NCBI GenBank assembly: GCA_021378535.1 | Contig: JAACJV010000004.1 | Coordinates: 1-55,864, forward strand | Length of the DNA stretch: 55,864 bases | Source: Ureaplasma sp. Hg1 | Lineage (GTDB): Bacteria; Bacillota_I; Bacilli_A; Mycoplasmatales; Mycoplasmoidaceae | Direction: 5' to 3' | Shown: in pieces, positions 33,559-43,085 of the stretch | Position numbering within the stretch: the first letter of the stretch is position 1 | How the letters are laid out: each line of letters starts with the position of its first letter | Made by a program: the position numbers and the translations under genes | Notes under the pieces: model-generated | Told to the model about the DNA's origin: nothing | Seen by the model: only the letters and a program-made list of their open reading frames with translations | Databases searched by the model: none

Positions 33559-34641
33559 ATGAAAAGAACAGATACAAAAATAATCAAAATAGGAAATATT
33601 ACGATGGGCAATAGTAACCACGTATATATCCAATCGATGACAAATACTAAAACTAGTGATATTGATAAAACAATTAATCAGATTAACGAATTAATTGCAG
33701 CTGGGGCTGAATTAGTTCGAGTTGCAGTTTTTGATGACGCTGATGCTGCATCATTAAGCAAAATTAATAAAGCATCCTCTGTCCCTGTTATCGCAGATAT
33801 TCATTTTAGTAGTAAATATGCAAAACAAGCAATAGAAGCAGGGTGCCCAAAAATCCGCTTGAATCCTGGTAACATTAATAAAGATAAAGATTTAAATGAA
33901 ATAATAGACCTTGCTCAAAAACATGGCACTGCTATTCGTATCGGTGTTAATTCAGGGTCGCTACCATTGGATATCGTTGAAAAATATGGTGTAACTGCAC
34001 AAGCTATGGTTATGGCTTGTGAGCGCTATTTAAAATTGTTCGAGGCTAAGAAATTTTATAATATAGTTTTAAGTCTTAAAGCTAGTAACGTAAAACTAAT
34101 GATTGCTAGTTATCGTTTAGCTGCACAAAAATTTGATTACCCCCTACATTTAGGTGTAACTGAAGCTGGTCCTTTGTTTGAAGGAACTATTAAATCTGTT
34201 GCTGGTTTAACACCTCTATTATTAGAAGGAATTGGAAATACAATTCGGGTTTCCTTAACAGGTGATCCGGTTGATGAAGTTTATGTTGCTAAAAAATTAC
34301 TGAATAACCTTGATCTATTGAGTAATATGGTTGATATTATTTCGTGCCCAACTTGTGGTAGAATGCAATACGATATGATACCAATTGTTAATCAAGTTAA
34401 AGAGTATGTAGCAAATAAGCCATTCCCTTTAAAAATATCTATTTTAGGATGTGTTGTAAACGGAATTGGAGAAGGGAAGGAAGCTGATATCGGTGTAGCC
34501 GGCGGAAAAGATGTTGGAATTATTTTTGAACATGGGAAAATTTTAAAAACAGTCCCTACAGACAAATTATTTGGAGAACTAAAATTTCTTATAGATAAAC
34601 ATTATAAAAATTTCCTAGAGGCTAAAACTAAAAAAGAATAA
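33559..34641 (+). CDS. ispG: 4-hydroxy-3-methylbut-2-en-1-yl diphosphate synthase (MEP pathway)
   Basis: 360 aa. Converts methylerythritol cyclodiphosphate to HMBPP using a [4Fe-4S] cluster. The cluster ligands are visible: Cys263 and Cys266 in SCPTCGR, Cys298 in GCVVNGIGE, with Glu305. The TIM-barrel half has IQSMTNT, PVIADIHF and LNPGN. The length fits the bacterial two-domain form. RBS AGAGG. It is a lone plus-strand gene; the preceding 250 bp hold the IS remnant and a TATAAT near 33535. It implies isoprenoid synthesis (undecaprenyl or tRNA isopentenyl) and a source of Fe-S clusters and low-potential electrons. Other MEP genes are not in this window. Confidence 0.97.
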   Translation: MKRTDTKIIKIGNITMGNSNHVYIQSMTNTKTSDIDKTINQINELIAAGAELVRVAVFDDADAASLSKINKASSVPVIADIHFSSKYAKQAIEAGCPKIRLNPGNINKDKDLNEIIDLAQKHGTAIRIGVNSGSLPLDIVEKYGVTAQAMVMACERYLKLFEAKKFYNIVLSLKASNVKLMIASYRLAAQKFDYPLHLGVTEAGPLFEGTIKSVAGLTPLLLEGIGNTIRVSLTGDPVDEVYVAKKLLNNLDLLSNMVDIISCPTCGRMQYDMIPIVNQVKEYVANKPFPLKISILGCVVNGIGEGKEADIGVAGGKDVGIIFEHGKILKTVPTDKLFGELKFLIDKHYKNFLEAKTKKE

Positions 34642-34658
34642 TTAATATATTTGAAATA

Positions 34659-35945
34659 TTAAAATTTACCGTTGTAGGCATCTTCTAAAATATTTATAAT
34701 ATCCTTTTTAGATAGCTGTATTGGATTACTTAACCCTGTAAAGTCTTGCATTGCTAATTTAGCAATTAAAGGAAAATCTTTAGGTTTGACATCTAGTTCT
34801 TTTAATGTATATGGCAAATTCAAATTTTTATTAAGCTCAATTAAAGCCCTTAAACAGTTGGTAGCTATAGAGTCTTTATCTAAGTTTATTTCCTTTAATT
34901 CCATAATTTTACTAACGTCTTTAAATTTTTCTACTGTTTTGCTTGATTTGCAATTAAATTTTTCTACATAAGGCAATAATACAGCGTTAGCTAATCCATG
35001 AGGAATGTTATATAAAGCTGTTAATTGGTGACTTATAGCATGAATAGATCCTAAAGATGTTTGATTAAAAGCTACGCCAGCTAAATATTCTCCATAAGCT
35101 AATTTTTCTCTAATTTTTACATCTTTTAAATCTCTTGTAGCTAATTCTAAATTTTCATAAATAAGTTTCAGTGCCTGAAGGGCGAATGCGTCACTAATTG
35201 GATTGCTTATTGGAGATAAGTAACTTTCCAACGCATGAGTCAAAGCATCGATACCTGTGTATGCGGTTGTGTTTAATGGAACGCTCGTCATTAGCCTAGG
35301 GTCATTGATATTTATATGACACATCATATGTTTATCAACCAAAGTCATTTTAACATGTTTCTTAGGGTCGGTGATTACAGCAACATTAGTCACTTCTGAT
35401 CCAGTTCCTGCAGTAGTATTAACTGCAAGCATAGGAACCATATGGTGTTTGAGTGTATTCAATCCCTGATATTTTTCCAAAGTCTTTGAATTATAAATTA
35501 ATGAACCTGCTGCCTTAGCAGAATCATGCGCTGAACCTCCGCCTAAAGAAATTATAAAATCACAATGTTCTTGGATGTAAACTTTTTTAATTTCATTGAC
35601 AACAAATAATGACGGATTAGGCTTTACACCTTGGAATAACACATGCTCAATATTGTTGTTATTTAATGATTCAATAACAACAATATGTAAGCCAATTTTT
35701 ATCAATGTTTCATCAGTCACAATTAAAGCTCTTTTCAAATTCATTGATTTTGCTTCATTTCCAATTAACTTAATAGAATCCTCACCGATTAATGAAATTC
35801 TAGATAATTGAAAAATATTATCCTTTTGATTTCATTCATTAATCATTGGAACTAATTTATTAGCTAACTGATTGTGCTTCATTTTAAGTATTAAACTACG
35901 ACTTAATGAATGACTTATCGCATTATTAAATATTTTAAATATCAT
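34659..35945 (-). CDS. Iron-containing alcohol dehydrogenase
   Basis: 428 aa, group III Fe-ADH. NAD-binding SLGGGSAHDSAKAAG, TTAGTGSEVT, the metal ligands in GIDALTHALES and in IHAISHQLTALYNIPHGLANA are all present, so an active enzyme reducing an aldehyde or ketone to alcohol is likely (NADH recycling in fermentation). A 40-residue extension precedes the usual family start; the ATG has a perfect AAGGGGG upstream and overlaps the stop of the preceding paralogue (TAATG), so the extension is probably real. Substrate unknown. Confidence 0.93.
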
Positions 35946-37054
35946 TATTTAGCCCCCTTATTATTGATTCATTTTTCAATTTTATTAATTTTTGTATCCT
36001 GGACACATTCGTTTTTTAATTTTTGAAGCATTTTGTAGTCTTCCTTAGACAATATTGCTGAAGTTTGAAGAGACTCACATATATCAAATAATTCTTTAGC
36101 TTTGTTTGTTATATCGAGTTTTGTAAAACTTCCTAAAACGTAGAGAATTGGTGAAAAGTCTCATTTATTCTCTTCCATTTCTACAAAAAAATATCGGTTA
36201 TTTTCAATAATAAAGTTATAAAAATCTATATTTTTATTCACGCAAAGATATCTCGACAATAGCATTAAGGGAGTATAAATTGTTTTATCATGCGTCATTC
36301 TTACGTTATTTAGGGCTGACAAAATACTATAACTAGCATATATTAATTCATTTCCTTTATCTTGGTAGTTCGGTTTGTCAAGCGGCTTTTTAGCATCTGC
36401 TAATAGTGTATTAATACCAGATGTTGCTAAAGTAGCACATATTAAATTTACTTTAGGATCACTTATCATCATTAAACCAGCATATAACAAGTATCCAATA
36501 TTTTTTCTATACTCAATTAAATCAAATACATTTGCATATTTTTTGTCGAAAATAAGGTATTTCGGGATAAAACTTTTACTATTAAAAAAGTAATTACGCT
36601 CGCCTTCAATGATTATTGTTGAAGAAATTGCATTCAATGTATATTTTTCAAGTGAGATACAAGTAAAGGGCATATTTTTCTTAAATTCAAAAGTAGCATT
36701 GTGGTCGAAAATAAATGATATATTATTTATCACAGCTCCGCCGGCCAAGCGTGTTATGTCATGAACTATTTTTGTTCCAATTGAAATTGCCATGTCATAT
36801 TTTTTAGCATACATAACTTCAATTAACTGTTCAATGTTTTTTTGAATACTAAATTTTTTTTCATACTTGAAAACATCATAATCTTTTGTTTTAATTTTTC
36901 TAATGATTTTAAGGCCAGTTTTATATTGCTGTTCTTCTTCGCTCACTATAAAAATGATTTTATTATAATGATTTTCACGTAGCCTGTACTTTAAATTTTC
37001 AATAGTTCTATCGCCAATAAAAAATTCACTTGGCATTACTAATTTAAAAGTCAT
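35945..37054 (-). CDS. Degenerate iron-alcohol-dehydrogenase-like protein (probable pseudoenzyme)
   Basis: 369 aa. The N-terminal half follows the Fe-ADH pattern: MPSEFFIGDRTIENLKYRLR, then IIFIVSEEEQQYKTGL, then YDMAISIGTKIVHDITRLAGG in place of GGGS-x-D-x-AK. The Gly-rich dinucleotide loop is changed (SIGTKIV), and the His metal-ligand motifs of the C-terminal half (ALTHALES, HGLAN) are not recognisable. It lies immediately upstream of, and is coupled to, the intact Fe-ADH gene. This suggests a duplicated partner that lost catalysis, possibly retained as a structural subunit (inference). Frame intact; RBS AAGAGGTA. Confidence 0.65.
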
Positions 37055-37149
37055 ACGATACCTCTTAAGACATTTAATATCTATATAATAATGATATCCA
37101 AGAATTACTAAGTTATCAATAAAATAACTAATTAAAAATTACTTTTTAA

Positions 37150-38784
37150 TTAGTTATTTTCATAATGAATTTTAAATTTAACATCATCTTGGTCAACATG
37201 CATATTAATATAAAAATTATTTGGTTCTTTATTTGAAACTTTTAAGTTTTTGTTTTTTGATGAATCAATAGTTTCTAATAATTCACTCTCCAATTTTTCA
37301 TATATTTTATTTAAGCCTTGAAAACCAGTCTCTAAATTTAAATTATTTAAAATATAATCCACAAATTTATCCAAATTACTATTTGTTAATTTAATCCCTT
37401 TATTAGCTAAATTTAAGACGAACTCGTCAAGGCTATAAGAAATTACTGCTTTAATATCATTATAATCATTAATTAAATTGAAATAAATAAAATTATCAAG
37501 TTTAATTTCATCAAATAATAAGCTTAATTCTCTATTTTGCTCTCTTATAATCTGCATTGATTGACGCATAATATTAATTGCTTTTTCAGGACTTTGCTTA
37601 ACATTAATTTTTTTATCTTCAATATCTACATTAAAGATAATTATATTGTCCTTCATACTTATTATTTCGCCACTTGGGGTTGTAAAGAAGCCACTTCGAA
37701 CTATTTTAGTTAAGAATTTAATTACTTCAGGATGTGCATAATCAATGTGAGAGAAATTTATTATCCGATTAGGATGTTTTTTAATAGCCGTAGTTAATTT
37801 ACCCGGAACATATTTATTGTTACTATTATTAATTCCAATCAATTTTTCTAAACTAGATAAGTCACGGTAATTATACATATCAAATTTAGAAACCCTGATG
37901 CGATTAAAAAGAAAAGAACTTAACGAATGTATTGCAACATGCTTACCTATTCCCATGGGTCCCGCAAAACATGCAACTAACTTAGATTTATCATTACTAT
38001 TCTGATTTTGAACTGTACTGTAAATCATACGTTTAATTTGATCTCCGGCATTTTTTTGACCAATAACTAACTTATTGAAAATTTCACTAAAATTGGAAAT
38101 TTTTTCGTTATCTATGTAATTCCAAATATCGTTACTATTTTTAGTATATCTGATTGCCTTATTAGTTCTATTATCAGTAGTTTTCTTACGTGTTCACATT
38201 TTAGATAAATTTGAAACTCAATTGACAAATCTTAAATAGATATCGTTATCGTCAGCAGTTTTATTAAATTTGGTTTTTTGTAAAGATAATAAATCAATCA
38301 ATTTATCAATTTCCCATTTTTTAAAAAAGTGTTTCATTGTATCTGCAGAAGTAGATATATTATCTAATTTTGTTTTTGCAAATTCAACTAAAATACAAAT
38401 TGAAACTCACGCTTCAAATTGTTCAATTAAATGACTAACCTCAACTGTTTTATTACTTATTGCGGTAATATTTAGTTGGGTTAAATTATTTAAATTATCA
38501 ATCATTCGAACTTTTTCATTATCACTAATATTATCACTTATAGTCATAAATTTTTTAACAACTTCATTATCTAAAGTATGGAAAACATTTATTTCATAAA
38601 TTTCATTTTCATGTAATTCATCAAATACTGATCCATCATTATTATGACGCTTGATTAAATCCAAATAAATTTCTAGTGTATCATTTAAAATTCATCAAAA
38701 AGATTCACTATCATATCCTGATTTTTTACAATTAGTACCATAACGTTCTTTAAAGACCTTAATTGCACTAATACTTAAAAACAT
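37150..38784 (-). CDS. Clp/Hsp100-like AAA+ protein with lost ATPase motifs (pseudo-ATPase)
   Basis: 544 aa. Residues 240-400 follow the second AAA+ domain of ClpA/ClpB/ClpC: LVIGQKNAGDQIKR aligns with the RVIGQDEAV start, FAGPMGIGKH (275-282) with FLGPTGVGKT, and INFSHIDYAHPEV (342-354) with the LLDEIEKAHPDV Walker B. Key residues are changed: Walker A Thr is His282, the Walker B Asp-Glu pair is Ser345-His346, and the sensor-1 Asn is Asp. The N-terminal 230 residues and C-terminal 140 are helical and unrecognised. The frame is intact over 1.6 kb with a GAGGATG RBS, so the protein is made. Unlikely to hydrolyse ATP; role unknown. Confidence 0.75.
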
Positions 38785-39133
38785 AATTTCACATCCTCAA
38801 AAAATAAAATAGAAGTATTTAATACCATTTATTCTAAATATCAATATAATAAATAAAAACCAAATGTTCTCAATACTATAGCGTATCCAAAAAGCTCTTT
38901 AATTTTACATTATTACGTCTATAACTAGCAAATAAAATCATACAAAATATCTCATTAAAATTTTCATCATTTTAACATTATAGTTAAAATAAAGACTAAT
39001 CTTTTTTCATAGCAACCTTATTATATCAAAAACTTACAAAGTTCAATAAATAATACTGATTTGATATAAAAAATAATCATTAGATATAGCACTTTACTCC
39101 AAATTATAATTTTTTATTATATATTATCTTTTA
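38785..39133. other. 349-bp intergenic region between the Fic-like and Clp-like genes
   Basis: It contains a promoter-like TATAAT on the minus strand near 39019-39024, with TTGAAC about 15 bases upstream, and a second weaker pair (TTGATA, 17 bases, TAAATA) nearer the Clp-like gene. A short open minus-strand segment (DENFNEIFCMILFASYRR) between them has protein-like composition but no start. No other feature seen. Confidence 0.35.
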
Positions 39134-40339
39134 TTAATCAACATCGATTTCTTCAGATAGTTTTCGTGCTCTCTGTTTTCTTTTGATTATCGTTGCTTGA
39201 TGCCGTAAATGTTCCTTCTTAATTTTTTCAAGAATTTCCTTTGGAGTATTGTGTTCGTGATTATGACATTGATAACATTGAAATGTTATATCTCGTAATA
39301 AAACATTTTCGTAAATGATTTCATTATTAAATCTACGACTTGCTTTAGTTTCTCGTGTTAATTTTAATTGGTCGGCAATTTTCAAGTGACTCTTTGTGGT
39401 AATATAACTTTTAATTCCACTATAATCCATGTAATCGATTGCTCTAAATTTAGGTCTAGAACTTAAAAATTTAGAAAGAATTAATTTATTCTTTTTTGAT
39501 AATGGCGTATCAAAAACATGATCTTTAATTTCCTCGTTAATTGGGACTAGTCCCTTTATTAAGCGAATAACCTTCATTACTGTTTGAATACTAATGTTAG
39601 CTCATTCTTTTGTAATATCAATTTCTCTTTCTAATGTCATTTCTTTTAAGTTAGTTTTAATGTTTAAAAGAAACTTAGTATAGAATAAATTTTTAAATGC
39701 GTCTAAATATGTGGATGTATCAATTGGAAATTGCAAATTATAATCTCGTTTTAACATCATTAGGTTTATTACATTTTTAGTACGGCCTAAATCGTTATAG
39801 AACGGCTGCACAACTTCAAATATTGTGTGAATATGAGCCTGTCGAATTAATGGATGAATTTCTCCACTACGATCGTTATAAATATCACAAACCTTTTGAA
39901 GGTAATCATCTATTTCAACACGTTTTACTAAATTAGTTCTATGTCGGGTGTCTATTTTTCGTCTTTGACGATCAAATTCTCCTTCGTTATTTATATATGA
40001 ATGCATATCCTTCAAAGCATTGATAGTTAGGTTTGGAACTGGTTCATTCCATAAGTTTCTTAAAACATAATAATATCTTTCGATTTTGTTATTTGTGTAC
40101 TTGAATGTAGTATCTTCAAAAAGCGGAAAAATTTCATCTCGCACTGAACCATAATATGCTTCATTGTACAAGATAACATCGCTAATTTGTTCAATTGCAA
40201 CTGCATGTTCCTGTGGCTTGAATAGTCTGTTTAATCATCTAATTAGACTATTAAAATCAGCTAATTTTTCCTGCACTTGCGGGTCATTAGCAATTTTTAC
40301 ATGATCAAATTCTAAATCTATATTATCTACATAATTCAT
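39134..40339 (-). CDS. Fic-family-like protein with degenerate catalytic motif
   Basis: 401 aa. The central segment (about 107-215) has the Fic layout: AHIHTIFEVVQPFYNDLGRT (168-187) aligns with the Fic core H-P-F-x-D-G-N-G-R. The catalytic His is Gln178 and the G-N of the anion hole is D-L, so AMP transfer of the usual kind is doubtful. The C-terminal part has a Cys/His cluster (Cys355, Cys358, His359, His361, His363) that could bind zinc, and a very basic tail. The start at 40337-40339 is set by frame; RBS is weak. Two copies of an 11-bp motif lie 24-58 bp upstream. The homology call is by motif only. Confidence 0.6.
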
Positions 40340-40362
40340 ATTAATACGCTCCAACTATATAT

Positions 40363-40397
40363 TATCTTACTATTAGTTTAACAAACTATCTTACTAT
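40363..40397. promoter_or_regulatory. Paired operator-like sites upstream of the Fic-like gene
   Basis: TATCTTACTAT occurs exactly at 40363-40373 and 40387-40397, spaced 24 bp start to start, just upstream of the Fic-like start. A related perfect palindrome (CTTACTATAGTAAG) lies at 41085-41098 in front of the neighbouring divergent genes. A shared regulator is inferred. Confidence 0.5.
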
Positions 40398-40533
40398 ATG
40401 GACGAAATTTGCTAAATTTTTGGATAAATATACCTATTATAAGATAATAAGATGAAAAATAAACCCCAAACTAATTGCCACCTGACATTTTAATTTAGAG
40501 TTTATTTGTTTTTTTATAGCTTCTAACTACATA

Positions 40534-40971
40534 TTATAATTGAGTATAACGTTTCTTCTTGAAGCGTTCAACTTGATTAATAATATTTTGTAATTCTTTA
40601 ATTTGAATTTTATGAATCTCGCGATCCATGATGTCTTCATTAAAAATTAAACTAGCATGTTTGTATTTTTTAATGTCTTCTGCTAACTCATGCTTTAGTT
40701 GCATCAACACTTTTTGCTGTGAAAATTCTCTCAGCGTTTTATCGTCTAATTTACTCATTATAAGTTCCTTAAATGGAATAGAGTAGTTACTTAGTTGTAA
40801 TAGGCTCCTACACCATTCACGCATATAATATAGTTTGGCACTTTTAACTCATTTAAAAAATAAATTAAAAATTGGGAGGGAATGTTGATAATTAGCATAT
40901 TTACCTGATATAAAAGAGCAAATTAACTGAAAAATCAGAGTTTCAACACAAACTATATTTTCATTAAAAAT
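40534..40971 (-). CDS. Helical protein of unknown function, probable ATT start
   Basis: 145 aa when read from an ATT codon seven bases after AGGAGG (40969-40971); one TGA is Trp. ATG-only reading would give just 96 aa (MREWCRSLLQ) or 74 aa (MSKLDDKTLR). The upstream 49 residues (IFNENIVCVETLIFQLICS onward) have protein-like composition and remain open, supporting the longer form. The C-terminal half is a charged coiled-coil-like helix (VLMQLKHELAEDIKKYKHAS; KIQIKELQNIINQVERFKKK). Not recognised. Same strand as the Fic-like gene, 194 bp upstream of it. Confidence 0.6.
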
Positions 40972-41084
40972 CTCACACCCTCCTATATAAAGAATACACA
41001 AAAAATAATATAAATTGTTAAATACTTTACTATTTAGTGAATAAATTTAAAAAAAATTACATAAAAAAAATCGAATTTTACCCT

Positions 41085-41098
41085 CTTACTATAGTAAG
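41085..41098. promoter_or_regulatory. 14-bp perfect palindrome between divergent genes
   Basis: CTTACTATAGTAAG is a perfect inverted repeat between the 40534-40971 gene (minus) and the 41161 operon (plus). It could fold as a weak hairpin, but no gene reads into it from either side, so an operator is the better explanation. Its half-site matches the CTTACTAT motif repeated before the Fic-like gene. Confidence 0.55.
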
Positions 41099-41148
41099 GG
41101 GTTTTATTAGGTGAAAAATTATAAGTTTAAGAAATAAATAAATTATAT

Positions 41149-41154
41149 TATAAT
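41149..41154 (+). promoter_or_regulatory. -10 element almost abutting the start codon of the 41161 gene
   Basis: TATAAT ends six bases before the ATG and no Shine-Dalgarno site is present between them. Transcription would start at or next to the A of ATG, suggesting a leaderless mRNA. Confidence 0.5.
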
Positions 41155-41160
41155 TATTTT

Positions 41161-41787
41161 ATGAATAATTACTCAAACAAAGAAAAGGATACAGCCCTTC
41201 AAACTGATATTTTAAAATTAGATTCCAATATATTTGATCCTAAATTAGATAATTTAGCAAAATCCTGATTAGGAATTGAAACACAAAAAGGATATATAGA
41301 TTTTTTAGATAAAGATGCAATAATTAAAGAAATACTTGAACTTATTGAAAGTAACAAAAGTTGTTGTCATTATCTTAAAATAGAATATGATTGAATTGAA
41401 TATGCTACTATGAGTAATTATATTTTGGATGATCCTAATTATTTTATGATTAACTATAAGGCGTTAATTCAAGGTGATAGCCTAATGTGGCTTGAATGTG
41501 AACTAAACAAACAAAAACACATCAATATTATTCTTCGTTTAGTTAGTCAACAAAGATTAACTTTTTTAGGAATGTTTCAAGACAATGATTTATATACTGT
41601 GGCACTATTAATAATTATTACTAGAATTGATATTAATCAATCTTACGAAGTGTTAAATAATTGAAACTGATTAGTTAAGATTAATCAAACTACAAAATTA
41701 AATAAACTTAAAGCAAAAATTGAAACAGATAAAGAACAATTATACATTATCACCAATAAAATCATTAATATTTTATTCCAAGAATAG
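41161..41787 (+). CDS. Unknown protein, first gene of a two-gene plus-strand operon
   Basis: 208 aa, acidic and helix-rich; not recognised. MNNYSNKEKDTALQTDILKL at the N-terminus, a central hydrophobic region (NDLYTVALLIIITRIDINQ) that could pack in a soluble core, three TGA-coded Trp. The start follows a TATAAT by six bases without an RBS. The next gene begins nine bases after its TAG, with an AGGAGG overlapping the stop. The pair is transcribed away from the 40534-40971 gene across a palindrome. No motif supports a function. Confidence 0.7.
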
Positions 41788-41796
41788 GAGGATATC

Positions 41797-42441
41797 ATGC
41801 AAAGCAAAAAATCAATTAGAGATACTAAACTTTTTGAAACAGAATATAAGGAATCTGAAATTCCTACTGCGTGGCTTGACCATTATAAAAATTACCAATC
41901 AATGTTAGTAGATTTTTTAATTTCATCTAAAAAACAAAAAGATCAAACTATTAGTAAGATTATTACAACAGTTAACATTTATCTTAATTTTGCTAAAAGT
42001 TATGAATGTCTCTATGTTGTAGTGTTATTGCATCCCTACATATTGAAATATGTGCAAAGCACTTCGTTAGCAACATATATTATTTTTTTGAAATCAAAAA
42101 GTGATAAAGAATTAAATCAAGCCTTGCTTATACTTAAACAAAAATGTAATAATATAAAACTTAATACCACGTTAGATTTAGCAAAATTTTATAGTAATTT
42201 TTCAAATGAATATGATGTAAATGAAATGCATATTTATACGACTTTGGCTTTTGCTGGTAATAACATTAATGAGGTAAACGAATTTTTAGACATAATGTAT
42301 AAAAAAGCAAAAAAACTAATGCAATTAGATTTAGCACCAGTTTATTTTGGTTTATATATTAAATCATATGACAAAATTAAAAAACGTAATGCCTATAATC
42401 AATTTTTAAAAGAACTAAAATCTATCAAAAAGACATTCTAA
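41797..42441 (+). CDS. Unknown protein, second gene of the two-gene operon
   Basis: 214 aa, mostly alpha-helical and basic at the C-terminus (AYNQFLKELKSIKKTF). Not recognised; repeated helical blocks (residues 45-210) give it a helical-repeat look. RBS AGGAGG. It ends 2 bp from the convergent deoC stop, with no terminator seen between them. TGA is not used; Trp is TGG once. Confidence 0.7.
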   Translation: MQSKKSIRDTKLFETEYKESEIPTAWLDHYKNYQSMLVDFLISSKKQKDQTISKIITTVNIYLNFAKSYECLYVVVLLHPYILKYVQSTSLATYIIFLKSKSDKELNQALLILKQKCNNIKLNTTLDLAKFYSNFSNEYDVNEMHIYTTLAFAGNNINEVNEFLDIMYKKAKKLMQLDLAPVYFGLYIKSYDKIKKRNAYNQFLKELKSIKKTF

Positions 42442-42443
42442 TT

Positions 42444-43082
42444 TTATTTCATTAGTTTAACGCCCGATGATGTTCCGATTCGGTTAGCTCCTGCATCAAT
42501 AAATTCAATTAGGTCTGCGTGGCTTCTGACACCACCAGCGGCTTTAATTAATTTTTTATCACCTACAACACTTTTGAATATTTTTACACCCTCTAAGGTG
42601 GCTCCAGAAGTGGAAAAACCAGTTGAAGTTTTAATAAAATCAGCATTGCTTGATAACACTATTTCAGCCGCTCTCTTTATTTCATCATTGCTAAGCAAAC
42701 AGGTTTCAACGATTACTTTTAAAATTAAATTTTCACATACTTTTTTAATTGCATTAATCTCTGCTACACAATAGTTACGATCATTCGCTTTAAGTTTTGA
42801 TATATTAATAACCATATCAATTTCATCTGCCCCATGATTAATTGCATCTTTAGTTTCAAAAATTTTACTGGCTGTTGTCATTTGTCCTAACGGAAATCCT
42901 ATTACTGTGCAAGCTAAAACATCTGTTCCTTTTAATTCTTGCTTAACTAAGTCAAGATAAAAAGGGTTAATACAGACAGATTTAAAATCCCACTCTCTTG
43001 CCTCTTGACATAAATGTTTAATAGCGTCTTCACTAGCATCTTGTTTTAATAATGTGTGATCAATATATTTATTATATTTCAT
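42444..43082 (-). CDS. deoC: Deoxyribose-phosphate aldolase
   Basis: Cleaves 2-deoxyribose 5-phosphate to glyceraldehyde 3-phosphate and acetaldehyde, a step of DNA-nucleoside catabolism. 212 aa, the bacterial class I form. YIDHTLLK, VCINPFYL, the VIGFPLG loop, LKVIVET with the activating Lys, and FIKTSTGF with the Schiff-base Lys are intact. It lies 3 bp after the second phosphofructokinase on the minus strand and is probably cotranscribed with it; acetaldehyde could be removed by the Fe-ADH of this window. Confidence 0.97.
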   Translation of the reverse strand: MKYNKYIDHTLLKQDASEDAIKHLCQEAREWDFKSVCINPFYLDLVKQELKGTDVLACTVIGFPLGQMTTASKIFETKDAINHGADEIDMVINISKLKANDRNYCVAEINAIKKVCENLILKVIVETCLLSNDEIKRAAEIVLSSNADFIKTSTGFSTSGATLEGVKIFKSVVGDKKLIKAAGGVRSHADLIEFIDAGANRIGTSSGVKLMK

Positions 43083-43085
43083 ATT

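Noticed and set aside
41081-41105. Hairpin followed by TTTTATT as a terminator
   Set aside because: It lies between divergent genes with no transcript running into it; an operator fits better.
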